The position numbers and the translations under genes were made by a program. The notes beneath the pieces are model-generated. The model was not told the origin of the DNA. It worked only from the letters and a program-made list of their open reading frames with translations, and searched no databases. This document shows, piece by piece, positions 42,982 through 53,836 of a stretch of DNA of 64,000 bases (position 1 is the first letter of the stretch; each line of letters starts with the position of its first letter). Source of the stretch: Rhizodiscina lignyota (Eukaryota; Ascomycota; Dothideomycetes; Aulographales; Rhizodiscinaceae); contig ML978124.1 in NCBI GenBank assembly GCA_010015805.1, positions 1,054,001 through 1,118,000 of the forward strand. The letters are read 5' to 3'.

Positions 42982-44001
42982 ACAGACGAAGAGACCGGTG
43001 AAGTGAAATGGATAGAATGGATATGCGAGTGCAACAAGGCCAGACAAGGAATAGTACACGGAGTATATCTCTAAAACATGCCTAGTCTGGCACAATTAGC
43101 GTACGTAAACACGGGCCCACGAGCTTTGAGAATTTCTGCTAACGTAAAAGTAGAGAATACAGAGTTGAAGTCAACCCAGTTGTGAACGATAGAAGGTAAT
43201 CGCAGAAATGGAAGCAATTCAGACCGCGAGACGAAAGGAAACGAGTAGTTTAGCGGAGGATTGAAGATGTTTAGAGTTAAAATACTCATTAGTTGGATTA
43301 CTGCGTCATGCACGGTGCATCATTGTGGATTTGTATTCGTTAACTGCGAAAGCTTATGGCCATTTAAATAAGAGATCCAGGCTCGGATCTCACTCTGCTT
43401 AGCTTATGGAAAGCTGGATGACTTCAATAGGCGTACCTTGCGTTCATTAGATCCAATTCTCAACGCCGATTATGACGTGCTCCCCCGAGTCTCTGTTCAG
43501 ACCGGCTCCCTCTTAGCAGTACCTCGCAACTGTGCAGATTCAACCATTGGAATGACGGTTTATGTAATGAGCGACAATATTGGTAGACAAATGTAAGATA
43601 AAGTTTGAGCAATGGAAGTGAGCACTTTCGCAAAGAGGCACGGTCATCCCAGTTGAGAATGGTGATCTTTGTCATGCACGTCCCTTCGGTAATACTGTAT
43701 TTCGTATACCGTCGATTGATGTTGGAGCGGGCTTCTTAATGGGTAGGCGTTCTGAAATGGCACTAGCGCGGCATGTGCACGCCAAGAGACGCCCCGCCAT
43801 CGGAAGGGCAGGGGTGGGAATTTTTAGAGATGACTCTTGTCATTTTCAGCTCTGCGATCGCCCTGTTCTGCATTATTGCACCGTCTGTTCCTAGATGATA
43901 CGCATCAATTGACCTCCGGGATTTGTTCTGTTCAATTGACGGCAATAGCGCCAGCAGTCCGGCTTTCAGGCTTCCTTATCTTGCCCCGAACGAACGACAA
44001 G
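42982..44001. other. Intergenic region upstream of HIS4
   Basis: About 1 kb; no supported gene. It includes a TGACTC element near the HIS4 start. Short ORFs on the minus strand lack domains. Confidence 0.5.
43831..43836 (+). promoter_or_regulatory. Possible Gcn4/CPC1-type site (TGACTC)
   Basis: TGACTC lies 171 bp upstream of the HIS4 ATG. This is the core of the binding site of the general amino acid control activator (Gcn4 in yeast, CPC1/CpcA in moulds), which usually induces histidine genes on starvation. A six-base match could be chance. Confidence 0.35.
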
Positions 44002-46623
44002 ATGGCGGCCCCCGCCTTTCTCCCAGAGATTGACATTCAGAAATACACCACCACTGAGCATGGATTAAAACCAAAGGCACTCTCATATATAGGTCATGTC
44101 TTCACTAAACTGTCCCACGATACCGTCGACGAAGCCTTCCTCTACCTCCAACAGACGTTTGGTCTCTTCTCGACTTACTTCGACGTCTCCGCCCTGCTGT
44201 TCGTAGAGGATATTGTATCGCTACTAGACTCGGGGGCGGCTAAGGTTTTTGTTACAGTAGCACAATTACAACAGTTGAAGGGAGTGAAGAATCTGGATTT
44301 GGGCCGAGTAATAGTGATCGCGTCCGCAGCGTCAGACACGAGCTATGGAGAAGGCATTGGAGGAGTCATGCTCCCGTCAAGTGCGCACGATGTGATCCAT
44401 GATCTCTCGCAAGGGCCATCGCCAGAGAAAGAACAGCGATATGTGTCTGTTACTTCTTTTCCTTACGACATCACCATAAAGCTCGCGCGTGCCGAGAACA
44501 CGACCGTTATCATCCCGGCCGAAGCAATCACTATCGATCACCACACCGAGCCCGACCTCATCGATACTGTTAGTCTCGTCCTTGCTAGTGCGACGAGCGA
44601 TAGAGCGGATGGCCTGTACACGACACTGGTCACTGACGAGCGGGGAGTGGCGTTGGGGCTGGTATATAGCAGCAAGGAGAGCGTGGCAGAGAGCTTAAGA
44701 ACAGGGAGAGGAGTGTATCAAAGTCGTAAGAGAGGCTTGTGGTATAAAGGCGAAAGCAGTGGAGATGTGCAAGAGCTTGTAAGAATAGAGATGGACTGTG
44801 ACCATGATTGCCTCAGGTTCGTTGTCAGACAAAAGGGCAAAGGTTTTTGTCATTTGGGCACAGCGACATGCTTTGGAGATTACACCGGACTGGCAAGGTT
44901 GCAAAAAACACTTCAGAGCCGAAAGGTCTCTGCCCCCGAAGGATCATACACAGCTCGGTTGTTCAACGATCCCCAGCTGCTTCGTGCAAAGATCATGGAG
45001 GAAGCGAATGAGCTTTGCGAGGCAACTTCGAAGGATGATGTCGCATTCGAAGCTGCGGACCTGCTCTACTTTGCTCTTGCAAAGGCAGTATCTGCGGGCG
45101 TGACTCTCGAGGATATTGAGCATAATCTCGACGGGAAAAGCGTAAAGGTCAAGAGGCGGAAAGGTGATGCTAAAGGCCCTTGGGCGGAGAAGTCTGCAAG
45201 TTCAAATGGTGCCACAAATGGTCAATCCGCGAAAGAGGAGGTCAAGGAAGCTGCATCAGTGCCAAAGGCCGAAGAAGATCCCGCAGGAATTGAAAATAGC
45301 AGGATAAAAATGCGCCGTTTCGTCACCGCGACAGATGCTTCAGACACTATCCGTGAAGCTCTCAAACGACCATCGCAGAGGTCGTCAGACAAGATCATGG
45401 GTATTGTGAAGCCTATTGTTGAAGATATCCAGAAGAGAGGCGATGCAGCATTACTAGAGTACACGCATAAATTCGAAAAGGCAACGTCCCTTACCTCGCC
45501 CGTACTGAAAGCGCCATTCCCGGAATCGATGATGCAGCTACCGCCTGAGACCATTGAAGCGATTGACGTATCATTCGAAAACATTCGCAAATTTCACGCC
45601 GCACAGAAAGAGGAGAAGCCACTCATAGTCGAGACCATGCCTGGAGTTGTCTGCTCGCGTTTCGCTCGTCCAATTGAGGCCGTCGGTCTCTACGTTCCTG
45701 GTGGTACTGCGGTACTACCTTCAACAGCGCTTATGCTTGGTGTCCCAGCAATGGTCGCAGGCTGCAAGAAAATTGTGATTGCCTCACCACCTAGACAAGA
45801 CGGCTCCCTGACACCAGAGATTGTTTATGCGGCCCACAAAGTTGGTGCAGAGAGCATCGTACTTGCAGGCGGCGCGCAAGCTATTGCTGCTATGGCATAC
45901 GGTACGGAAAGCGTCAGCAAGGTTGACAAGATCCTCGGGCCAGGCAACCAGTTTGTGACTGCGGCAAAGATGCTAGTCTCCAATGACACGACCGCAGGTG
46001 TGAGCATAGACATGCCGGCTGGACCGTCTGAAGTCCTCGTTGTCGCGGATGAGACTTCGAATCCAGCCTTTGTCGCGGCTGATCTGCTCTCACAATCCGA
46101 GCATGGCGTCGACAGCCAAGTCGTCTGCATTGTTGTTGGTCTGAACGATCAGCAGGTCGGTGCAATTGAAGACGAGCTTCACAAACAGGCAATGGCTTTA
46201 CCAAGAGTTGATATTGTTCGTGGTGCGATTGATCATTCGGTGACACTACTGGTCAAGGACATTGAAGAGGCAATGCAGCTCAGTAATATGTACGCGCCAG
46301 AGCATCTGATTCTACAGGTGAAAGACGCGGAAAAGGTGGTGGACATAGTCCAGAATGCTGGTAGTGTGTTCATAGGCCCTTGGACCCCGGAGAGCGTGGG
46401 AGATTACTCGGCAGGTGTCAATCACTCTCTACCAACGTACGGATATGCGAAGCAGTACTCCGGAGTTAATCTCGGCTCTTACATCAAACATATTACTTCG
46501 TCGAACCTGACAAAGGAGGGACTCCGGAATGTCGGTGGAGCGGTTATGCAGCTTGCCAAGGTTGAAGAGCTTGAGGCTCATCGGCGAGCTGTAAGCATTC
46601 GTCTAGACCACATGGGAGGCTAG
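44002..46623 (+). CDS. HIS4: Trifunctional histidine biosynthesis protein His4 (PRA-CH, PRA-PH, histidinol dehydrogenase)
   Basis: Catalyses steps 2, 3 and the last two oxidations of histidine synthesis. Single exon, 873 aa. After a fungus-specific N-terminal region, the phosphoribosyl-AMP cyclohydrolase domain spans roughly residues 205-295 (GLWYKGESSGDVQELV, DCDHDCLRF). The phosphoribosyl-ATP pyrophosphatase domain is at roughly 300-385 (KIMEEANELCEATSKDD, EAADLLYFALAKAV). Histidinol dehydrogenase fills about 435-873 (VGLYVPGGTAVLPST, DKILGPGNQFVTAAK, AGPSEVLVVAD, LLSQSEHGVDSQVV, YAPEHLIL). The frame is open back to 43837 but the first real ATG is at 44002 (MAAPAFLPEIDIQKY). A Lys/Glu-rich linker joins the second and third enzymes. 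Confidence 0.96.
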   Translation: MAAPAFLPEIDIQKYTTTEHGLKPKALSYIGHVFTKLSHDTVDEAFLYLQQTFGLFSTYFDVSALLFVEDIVSLLDSGAAKVFVTVAQLQQLKGVKNLDLGRVIVIASAASDTSYGEGIGGVMLPSSAHDVIHDLSQGPSPEKEQRYVSVTSFPYDITIKLARAENTTVIIPAEAITIDHHTEPDLIDTVSLVLASATSDRADGLYTTLVTDERGVALGLVYSSKESVAESLRTGRGVYQSRKRGLWYKGESSGDVQELVRIEMDCDHDCLRFVVRQKGKGFCHLGTATCFGDYTGLARLQKTLQSRKVSAPEGSYTARLFNDPQLLRAKIMEEANELCEATSKDDVAFEAADLLYFALAKAVSAGVTLEDIEHNLDGKSVKVKRRKGDAKGPWAEKSASSNGATNGQSAKEEVKEAASVPKAEEDPAGIENSRIKMRRFVTATDASDTIREALKRPSQRSSDKIMGIVKPIVEDIQKRGDAALLEYTHKFEKATSLTSPVLKAPFPESMMQLPPETIEAIDVSFENIRKFHAAQKEEKPLIVETMPGVVCSRFARPIEAVGLYVPGGTAVLPSTALMLGVPAMVAGCKKIVIASPPRQDGSLTPEIVYAAHKVGAESIVLAGGAQAIAAMAYGTESVSKVDKILGPGNQFVTAAKMLVSNDTTAGVSIDMPAGPSEVLVVADETSNPAFVAADLLSQSEHGVDSQVVCIVVGLNDQQVGAIEDELHKQAMALPRVDIVRGAIDHSVTLLVKDIEEAMQLSNMYAPEHLILQVKDAEKVVDIVQNAGSVFIGPWTPESVGDYSAGVNHSLPTYGYAKQYSGVNLGSYIKHITSSNLTKEGLRNVGGAVMQLAKVEELEAHRRAVSIRLDHMGG

Positions 46624-47349
46624 ACAAGATTTAGAGCCGTATGATTTGAATGCCCGAATACATAGAATCAAAATCACTTTCCTACCACTTCTGATTCACT
46701 GATATTGCATCAAAGGATACATCTATCTCGCACATGCTTTTGCAAAATGACACGCGGGACATATTCAATGAATATGCACATAGTAGGAAACATTCGGCTA
46801 GACAAGCTAGCAATTGCGAGAAAACACAGTTCTCCACAACACCGAATTAGCTATGATGTAGAGCTTCTATACTAATAAAAGGTACAGGGTATTCAATGGT
46901 ATGTTGTTATTACAAAAGCTCCGAAGAAGGTTGAACTAGGCTTTCAGAGATAGTGTCGCCTGCCTTGAAGTGTAATACCTGCTCGCCCTTACACGTTCCA
47001 GGTGGCCCGGCGGCCAATTACTTTATCACCCTTGAAGATAGAGACAGAAGAGGAAGCTGCTATTATGCCTCGGCGCTTGACCTGGAGTGGAACAAGCGGC
47101 ATCATATCTATGATCTTTCGAGACTAGGCACTTACCTAGGTATAGAGCGAGGACGGCGAGATAGTGCGGAAGCTGGTGCCGGATGCGCACTTCGCATCTG
47201 CACAATACTAGGTAGCTATGACAGCTTCTCTCTAAAGCTTTAAATTTGAAGAGGGCACCCCTCATCATCAACATCGGTCGTCTCTTGACCTCAATCTTGT
47301 GAGCATCCTTCGACTTGAAACGAGAAGAGCGGCAGAGAAACGAACGATC
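46624..47349. other. Spacer between HIS4 and the carboxypeptidase gene
   Basis: 726 bp; 3' flank of HIS4 and promoter of the next plus-strand gene. AT-rich in the first half. No gene supported. Confidence 0.5.
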
Positions 47350-49206
47350 ATGGAGAAGTCAAATGAGAAATATCTCGTCTCATCCCTGCCATCGCCAGCC
47401 AGCTCTGGGGTTCGGTCAGCATCACGTGGAAACAAGATTCGGCGAATCGTTCTTGGCATCACTGTCCTCTTCGGCTTAGCGTTGCTGTCGCTCAAGTTTG
47501 CATCGACTTCCATCAGGCCCGTACGATTTCGACTCCCATTGCCACAGCCGCTCGTTGACTCCGATCCAAAATGCGTCCAAGTAGATCCCATCCTGCCGTC
47601 GAAGACGAGCGAGAAGCTCGAGGAGATGGAGAAATTCATCGCATCCTCTGCCTTCGAGAAAGCTACCATCAAGCGCCTTTCAGCAGCTGTCCAGGTCAAG
47701 ACCGAATCGTACGATGATTTGGGCAAGATTGGCGAAGACAAGAGATGGGACGTACAATACGACTTCAACAAGTACTTGAAGAAGACATTCCCACGCATCT
47801 TTTCCCAGCTACGCATAGAATATGTGAACACGCATGGCCTGTTCATTACTTGGAATGGCACAGAGCCAGAATTGAAGCCAACGCTGCTGATGGCGCACAT
47901 GGATACGGTTCCAGTGCCTCCCGAGACCATTGATCAGTGGACACATCCACCATGGAGCGGCTACTATGATGGAAAGTTCGTCTGGGGACGTGGCTCGTCT
48001 GATTGCAAGAATCAGCTCCTTGCGGTCCTGGAATCGGTTGACCTCCTTCTTGAGAACGGCTTTGTCCCGAAGAGAACTGTCCTGATGTCCTTTGGCTTCG
48101 ATGAAGAGAGAGGCGGCCCACAAGGCGCTGGTCATCTTGCGCCGTTCATCTTCGAACGCTATGGCAAAGATGCACTTGCTGTTATCGTCGATGAAGGCGG
48201 TGGCTTCGCAGACAACTGGGGCGCCTCCATGTGTATGCCAGGTGTCGCCGAAAAGGGCCACATTGACGTTGAAATCGTCATCCGCATGCCTGGCGGCCAT
48301 TCTTCCATTCCTTTGCCGCATACCGCTATCGGAGTAATGTCTGAACTAATTGTACTAATCGAGGACAATCCATACGAACCTCACCTCGTCGACAAGAACC
48401 CATATCTCGGCGCGCTCTACTGTGGTGCTGATCATGCGCCCGACTTCCCGGACAAGCTGCGAAAGATCCTCGAGAAGTCACGAGGCCATGAGACATGCAA
48501 CGCTGCCAACGACGAGCTCGCCCAGGAAGCTGCGAAGATGAGCCCCTTCGTCAGGTACCTCATGCAGACGTCTCAGGCGGCTGACATTATCGGTGGAGGT
48601 GTCAAGGTAAATGCTATGCCAGAGCGTGTCTCGGCGTTCGTGAATCATCGCATCAATATCGGTTCGACTTCAGAGAGCGTTAAGACAAAGGTCACGAGCC
48701 TTGCGCAGCAAATCGCGGAGAAGCACAACCTGACACTTCATGCGTTCGATGATGCGAAAGAAGAGCGGAACTCGATCTTCCTTAAAGCTGGATATAATGA
48801 ACTCGAGCCGGCACCTCTGACACCAACGAATGTTGATGAATTGACAGCGTATGCGGTCCTCTCCGGAACAGTCAGAGCGCTGTATGGAGAGGATGTCATT
48901 GTTGCCCCCGGCTTGATGACCGGAAACACTGACACGAGGTAAGGGAAAGTTCTATTCATTGTGTCCCTTCTGAACCATCTTTACATAATATGTCTCGAAA
49001 ATGTGCCCTCGCTCATGCTCATCAGGTACTACTGGGACCTAACGCGCCACATCTTCCGCTTCGCGCCCGGATGGGACGGCGAGCAAGGCGGCCTCGCGAA
49101 CGGCGTTCACACTGTCGATGAGCACGTCTCAGTCAAGGCCCACATCAACGGCGTGAAGTGGTTCAGCCTCTTCATCCGCAACATGGACGAAGCGACGTTG
49201 GATTGA
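47350..49206 (+). CDS. M20-family metallo-carboxypeptidase, vacuolar carboxypeptidase S (Cps1)-like
   Basis: Zinc carboxypeptidase that releases C-terminal residues from peptides in the vacuole. Exons 47350-48938 and 49026-49206 (87-nt intron) give 589 aa. A single N-terminal membrane anchor (residues about 35-55, IVLGITVLFGLALLSLKF) matches the type II topology of yeast Cps1. Metal and catalytic motifs are MAHMDTVPVPPETID, WGRGSSDCKNQLLAVLES, SFGFDEERGG, VDEGGGFADNWG, and a late His in exon 2 (GVHTVDEHVSV). The dimerisation domain lies between (RMPGGHSSIPLPHTAIG). ATG 47350 (MEKSNEKYLV) is the first ATG of the frame. Confidence 0.93.
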
Positions 49207-50735
49207 GGCAGATGTTTGCACTGCTCTGTAACATGAGCCTGCAGTTGCGGTTGCCTCGTAGCGACAACCGTCTCATCTCAATATGCCTTCAGAGATATGG
49301 TGGATCGCTGTGCACGACTTGCTGCTATGGCTTTTCATTAGGCGAAAGAACCAAAGTCTATTCTGTTGTTTTGTCTTCGCATAATTTAGTCGAATTTCAA
49401 ACTCTTCGGAAATACATGAGGAAGAGCAGAACACGGCCCGAACATGTCGTCTATGTGTAAATGACTAGGACATAAAAGTATGAATAGAAAGTTTAAACCC
49501 CTCCCTCTGTTTTTATTTAAATCAATGGCTTCCCGACTGGCTGCTGATCGTCGAGACTCGATGGGCACCAAGCGACATCCAATTGCCATGGATTCATTTG
49601 ACAATGCATTTGGGAAACACGTGTGCGAACATTTCGATAAACCCGCAGTACGACACAACGATGGCATTCGATATCTCTCCGAAGCGTTGACGTTGATACC
49701 TATCGATATTGCATGATGATGAAGACCGTGTAAACACTCAGAGTTGGCTAGTAACTCCTTGGTGCTGAATACAATTGTCTGCGCGCGCGCCGCAAGTCGC
49801 GTAAGATGTTTGTCTGTCTCCCTGAGGGAGTAAGAAAGCTCGAGCAGCTCTGTGGATGTCATCACATCAGATCGTTGTTAGGGTCGTATATATACGCCTC
49901 TTAACGTCTGAATATTAGATGTTCAGACATTGGTGACTTTCAAGATAGTGATGGGGATGTCCTTAAGTAATCTCACGCTACCGTGCGAATATTGACTCAT
50001 GGTGACTAACTACTGTCGCATCACATACAGCCTTAGGATCTTCGAGGCTAGTAGTTTGACAACCAACTCGTGCGATGTGGGTTTCTCGCTTCCGCCTGAA
50101 CAGCAGTTTTCGAGCAACTCTTACGAGCCTGCATGAGCTTCTATGAGACAGCAGGAATCCACTCTCCGTGCCTTGTCACTGATGATAAAGACTCGTCCTA
50201 TCCGTCGGTAACGTGTGCTAGGAATGGTTACTGTTAAGGAAGATAATTGTAGCATCGGAATTAACAGTAGGTTCAAATAATATGAAAATCACACGATCGC
50301 CATACGAGCATGTCTAAAGCCATCCAGGCGAGGCATTCGTACGAGATATTTATTCGGGCGAGAAGCGCAGAAAGCAGCATGGAGACCAAGAATTGTAAAG
50401 AGTCTTGGGAACGGAGATAGACGACATACGAGAGAGAAGTGCCAGACGAGGGAATGCAGTGAGCCGACCTATGTGAAGGTCGGGTTCCTTGGATGACTAA
50501 GTATCACATCAAAGCACTATGCTTTAAATCCGGACTGCGTCAAATTCATTCCAAAGAGCTGGTACGTTCGCTTGTGATGATTGCTTTCATTTGGCCTTGG
50601 TCATAACATATATCACGACAGATACGAAGTGGAGAAACCGTGCACTCGTCGTCCATGGCCCCCAAAAAAGTAATCGTTCATCCCTGCGGAAAATGACACG
50701 ATGGAACAGCATTTAAATCTTTTCGCGCGGCTAGT
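49207..50735. other. 1.5 kb region between the carboxypeptidase and CurA-like genes
   Basis: Holds the possible small minus-strand gene at 49386-49865 and otherwise AT-rich DNA without coding signal. A TATATATA element lies at 49887-49894. Confidence 0.45.
49386..49865 (-). CDS. Possible small gene, hypothetical
   Basis: ORF of 159 codons starting MMTSTELLELSYSLRETDKH. The first ~45 residues look truly coding: a charged amphipathic helix (TELLELSYSLRETDKHLTRLAARAQ, here in two parts) continuing IVFSTKELLANSE. The rest of the ORF is less protein-like, so an intron with a donor shortly after LLANSE (GTGTTT) is plausible. A TATATATA element stands just upstream of the start, close for a core promoter. 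No family recognised; it may be a small coiled protein or chance. Confidence 0.3.
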   Translation of the reverse strand: MMTSTELLELSYSLRETDKHLTRLAARAQTIVFSTKELLANSECLHGLHHHAISIGINVNASERYRMPSLCRTAGLSKCSHTCFPNALSNESMAIGCRLVPIESRRSAASREAIDLNKNRGRGLNFLFILLCPSHLHIDDMFGPCSALPHVFPKSLKFD

Positions 50736-52015
50736 TCACTGTACACGTCAGCAAATTAGCGAAAATCGTCAGAAGAATCAGGATCGCCTCAGTCCACGAT
50801 GGCTTACCTTGTCGGAGTGCAAATCCGCAACCTCCAGCACCGCCTTGCCGAAGTTCTCTCCCTTCAGCATGCCGATGAAACCCTCCGCCGCATTGTCGAT
50901 GCCATGCGTCGTGCTGAACTGAGCCTTGAAAGAGCCGTCGGCGATCCACTTCTGCACGTTCTTCTGATGCTCGTCGTCGTATTTCGGGCCCATGTTCGCG
51001 TCTGTGACGATGAAGCCCTGCATCTTGATGCGCTGACCGACAACCTTGGTGATGTTGCGGATCGGATACTGGTCTTGAGGTTGCTTGTTGTATTGAGAGA
51101 TCATACCGCACGCGACTGCAGGTCATTGAATGTCAGATCCCAAGTCCCAATTCTGCTTGTAAGAGATGGATGCCTACCTATCCTTCCAAACGGTTTCATA
51201 GCACCAATCGCAGCCTCCAGTTGCTCTCCACCCACATTCTCGTAGTAAATATCAATGCCGTCCGGGGACATCCTGTGCAGCGCATCCGCTGGCTTCTCCT
51301 TCTTGTAGTTGAAGCCCCCATCAAATCCCAAATCATTCAGAATGAAGTCCAGCTTCTTATCATCTCCCACGCTGCCAAACACCTTCAATCCCTCATGCTT
51401 CGCCAGTTGTCCCACAAGCTGTCCCACGGCACCACTGGCTGCACTTATGAATATCGTCTCTCCCTTCTTCGGCTCCCCAATGGCGTAGAACGAGCTGTAC
51501 GCCGTCAATCCTGGCATTCCCAGCGCACCAATGAAGATCTTGGGGTCAAGGTTGTAGGGATTGTCGAGGACCCTTGAGCGGTCGGTTGGCCCCTTCGTCA
51601 TTGCTGTGTACTCTTCTGTGCCAGTGTCGGACGAGCTGACGAGAATGTCACCGGGCTTGAACTTGGGGTTGTCTGACTTGATGACTTTTGAGACGCCGCG
51701 GTTCGTGATGGGTTTGCCGATTTCGAAGCCTGCGCTGTAGGATTTGATTTCGGGGAGACGCATGCGGCCACGCTGGTAGGGATCGAAGGAGATATAGTAG
51801 TTCTATTGGGCACACTGAGTCAATTGAATTTCTAGCTGAAGATGCGGCAGGTAATGATAAATGACGTAACGTACCTTCAACGTGACACCACCTTGTGGAG
51901 GCTCTTGGTCAAGATCAAAGTCTCTCGCCTCGACAACGAGATGATGGCCAGCTTCAGGCCATTCTCGGACGTGCTCCTTGAAGATGAGACCTTTGTTTGG
52001 GACGATGTGCACCAT
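50736..52015 (-). CDS. NADP-dependent alkenal/one oxidoreductase, CurA/PTGR-like MDR enzyme
   Basis: Reduces the double bond of alpha,beta-unsaturated carbonyl compounds (leukotriene B4 dehydrogenase/curcumin reductase-like branch of the MDR superfamily). Exons 52015-51875, 51802-51178, 51115-50808, plus a terminal exon holding only the stop codon (50738-50736), give 358 aa. Signatures: YISFDPYQRGRMR, IGALGMPGLTAYSSFY, the nucleotide-binding loop FISAASGAVGQLVGQLAK, FGSVGDDKKLDFI, IDIYYENVGGEQLEAA and GMISQYNKQP. No zinc ligands are present, as expected. If the last intron is not removed, translation adds a few residues and ends at 50778. It is divergent from the Maf gene. Confidence 0.92.
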
Positions 52016-52649
52016 TGTGATATGGAATCAATTGGACTGATGAGAGTGGACAAAGTAGAAGACAGGATGAAGTCAATTGATCAGACGAAAGTGAACTCCG
52101 CTTGCCTTATACCCTCAAATCAATCAATCCAACAGATGATTTCAAAGCTTAAAACCTCCCCACCTCCACCCTCGTGCGAGTAGTGGTTTACATCATATGT
52201 ACTCACGGAGTTCGTATACGCATGCGGTATACCTCGGCCGGTGGTGGCAGCCTTACAAATCGGAGAGCAGAAACAGGCGGTTCTATGGTCCCACCGGCAA
52301 TCCGCTACGGGCGAGAGAGTTTGGGTTCGTTCAGCTGGCCCGAAGGAAAAGGTAGGTGGCAGTATGGTCTGTTACGCCAGAAGCAGGGGTTGCTTACGCG
52401 CATACGGAAATGATGCTTGTCGTCCATTTGTCGCTTTCGCGAAGTGGTGATCGTCTACCATCCTGCTTTGAAAGCGCTGGGCGGCCGACGTCTAACCTCA
52501 TGTTGCCTAGCTGCTGTACTCTCAAACCCATGAGGTATATCTAGTCTTGGCATATACTTCTGTACACCGCAGCTTCTGAAGGCGATTGTATTGGTATAGA
52601 CGGAGTTAAAGCATCCTGCTTCCTCAGGATTTCAAAGCATCTTAGAACA
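52016..52649. promoter_or_regulatory. Divergent promoter region of CurA-like and Maf genes
   Basis: 634 bp between divergent starts. Short ORFs only, no domain. No regulatory motif could be assigned. Confidence 0.45.
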
Positions 52650-53575
52650 ATGGCGGACTCGAAAGATGCCAACGGCATCACGCCAACCGATCCACCTCCG
52701 TCTTACGACTCCGCAGCACAGCCGTCCCCAGTCGTCGCTGGAGCGCCAGCACCAAGTTCAAGACCACCGGGGCCAAGAGCTCCTCTACCATTGGAACTAC
52801 CAGTCTTGACTGCATTGAGAGGGAGAAAAGTCATACTAGCCTCAGCATCTCCGCGAAGGAAGCAACTGCTTGCCCAGGTATTGGTTCCTCTTTCCCCGCC
52901 AAACATAACTATCACTAAACAATCAATTCCCTAGATCGGCCTCACGAACATCACTATATCTCCATCCACCTTTGCCGAAGACCTCTCAAAGTCTCTATCC
53001 CCTCTCGAATATGTACTCCAAACGGCGACCAAGAAGGCGATGACCGTTTACCAGAGAGAGTGCGACAATGACCCAGCGCTCATCATTGCGGCCGACACCA
53101 TAGTCATAGGACCAAATGGGACGATTCTGGAGAAACCGCGGAACGAGAAAGAGCACATTGGAATGTTGAGGGCGCTAAGAGACGCAGTCGAACATAAAGT
53201 GTGCACGGGAGTAGCCTGCATTGCCCCGTTAGAGAGTGCGCTGGATCCTGGATACGCATTAGAAACGCATGTAGAAGAGACGTCCGTTCGGTTTGACAGC
53301 AGCGGTAAGATTAGTTATATAGACTGTTTAACATGTGGGACTGTAAGCTGATTCGACGGACAGTGACGGATGACCTCATCCTAGCCTACGTACGCACACG
53401 CGAAGGTGCTGATAAAGCAGGCGGTTATGGCATTCAGGGAATGGGTTCACTCCTTGTAGAAGGCATTGCGGGAGACTACAACAATGTAGTTGGTCTGCCT
53501 CTGCGTGCTACATTGCAGATGATTGAGAAGGTGTTGAATCCGGAGGTCGAGGATGAGGACGACGAGGAAGGTTGA
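52650..53575 (+). CDS. Maf-family nucleotide pyrophosphatase
   Basis: House-cleaning enzyme that hydrolyses nucleoside triphosphates (dTTP/UTP or modified nucleotides) to monophosphates. Exons 52650-52877, 52935-53304 and 53364-53575 give 269 aa. A Pro/Ser-rich N-terminus of about 50 residues precedes the Maf fold: [48 protein letters not shown], and [19 protein letters not shown] with [13 protein letters not shown]. The substrate-binding and catalytic motifs (SxSPRR, ADT, DKAGxYxIQG) are intact. The C-terminus is acidic ([10 protein letters not shown]). It is convergent with the metallo-beta-lactamase gene, 261 bp apart. Confidence 0.94.
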
Positions 53576-53836
53576 GCGAGATTGTGACATCATATTCGTC
53601 AATACCACCTGGAACCAAAACGCCAATGGTAGCCGCAAAACGAAACCGTAAACCGTTGGGAACCCATCGAAGAGGACGAGAGCGACCCCACCGGACAACC
53701 ATCGCAACGCACGCATGCGGAGCGCCCATCGGTGACACCCAAAGCCAAGGCGCCTCAACCAAAAGAACGTATATACCAACACAGTTCCGAATGTATCATA
53801 GAGGCACCCCACATAGAGAAGAAGCAACCAAAGACG

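Noticed and set aside
49779-49792. Short alternating GCGCGCGC tract as possible Z-DNA
   Set aside because: Only about ten bases; too short to mean anything by itself.
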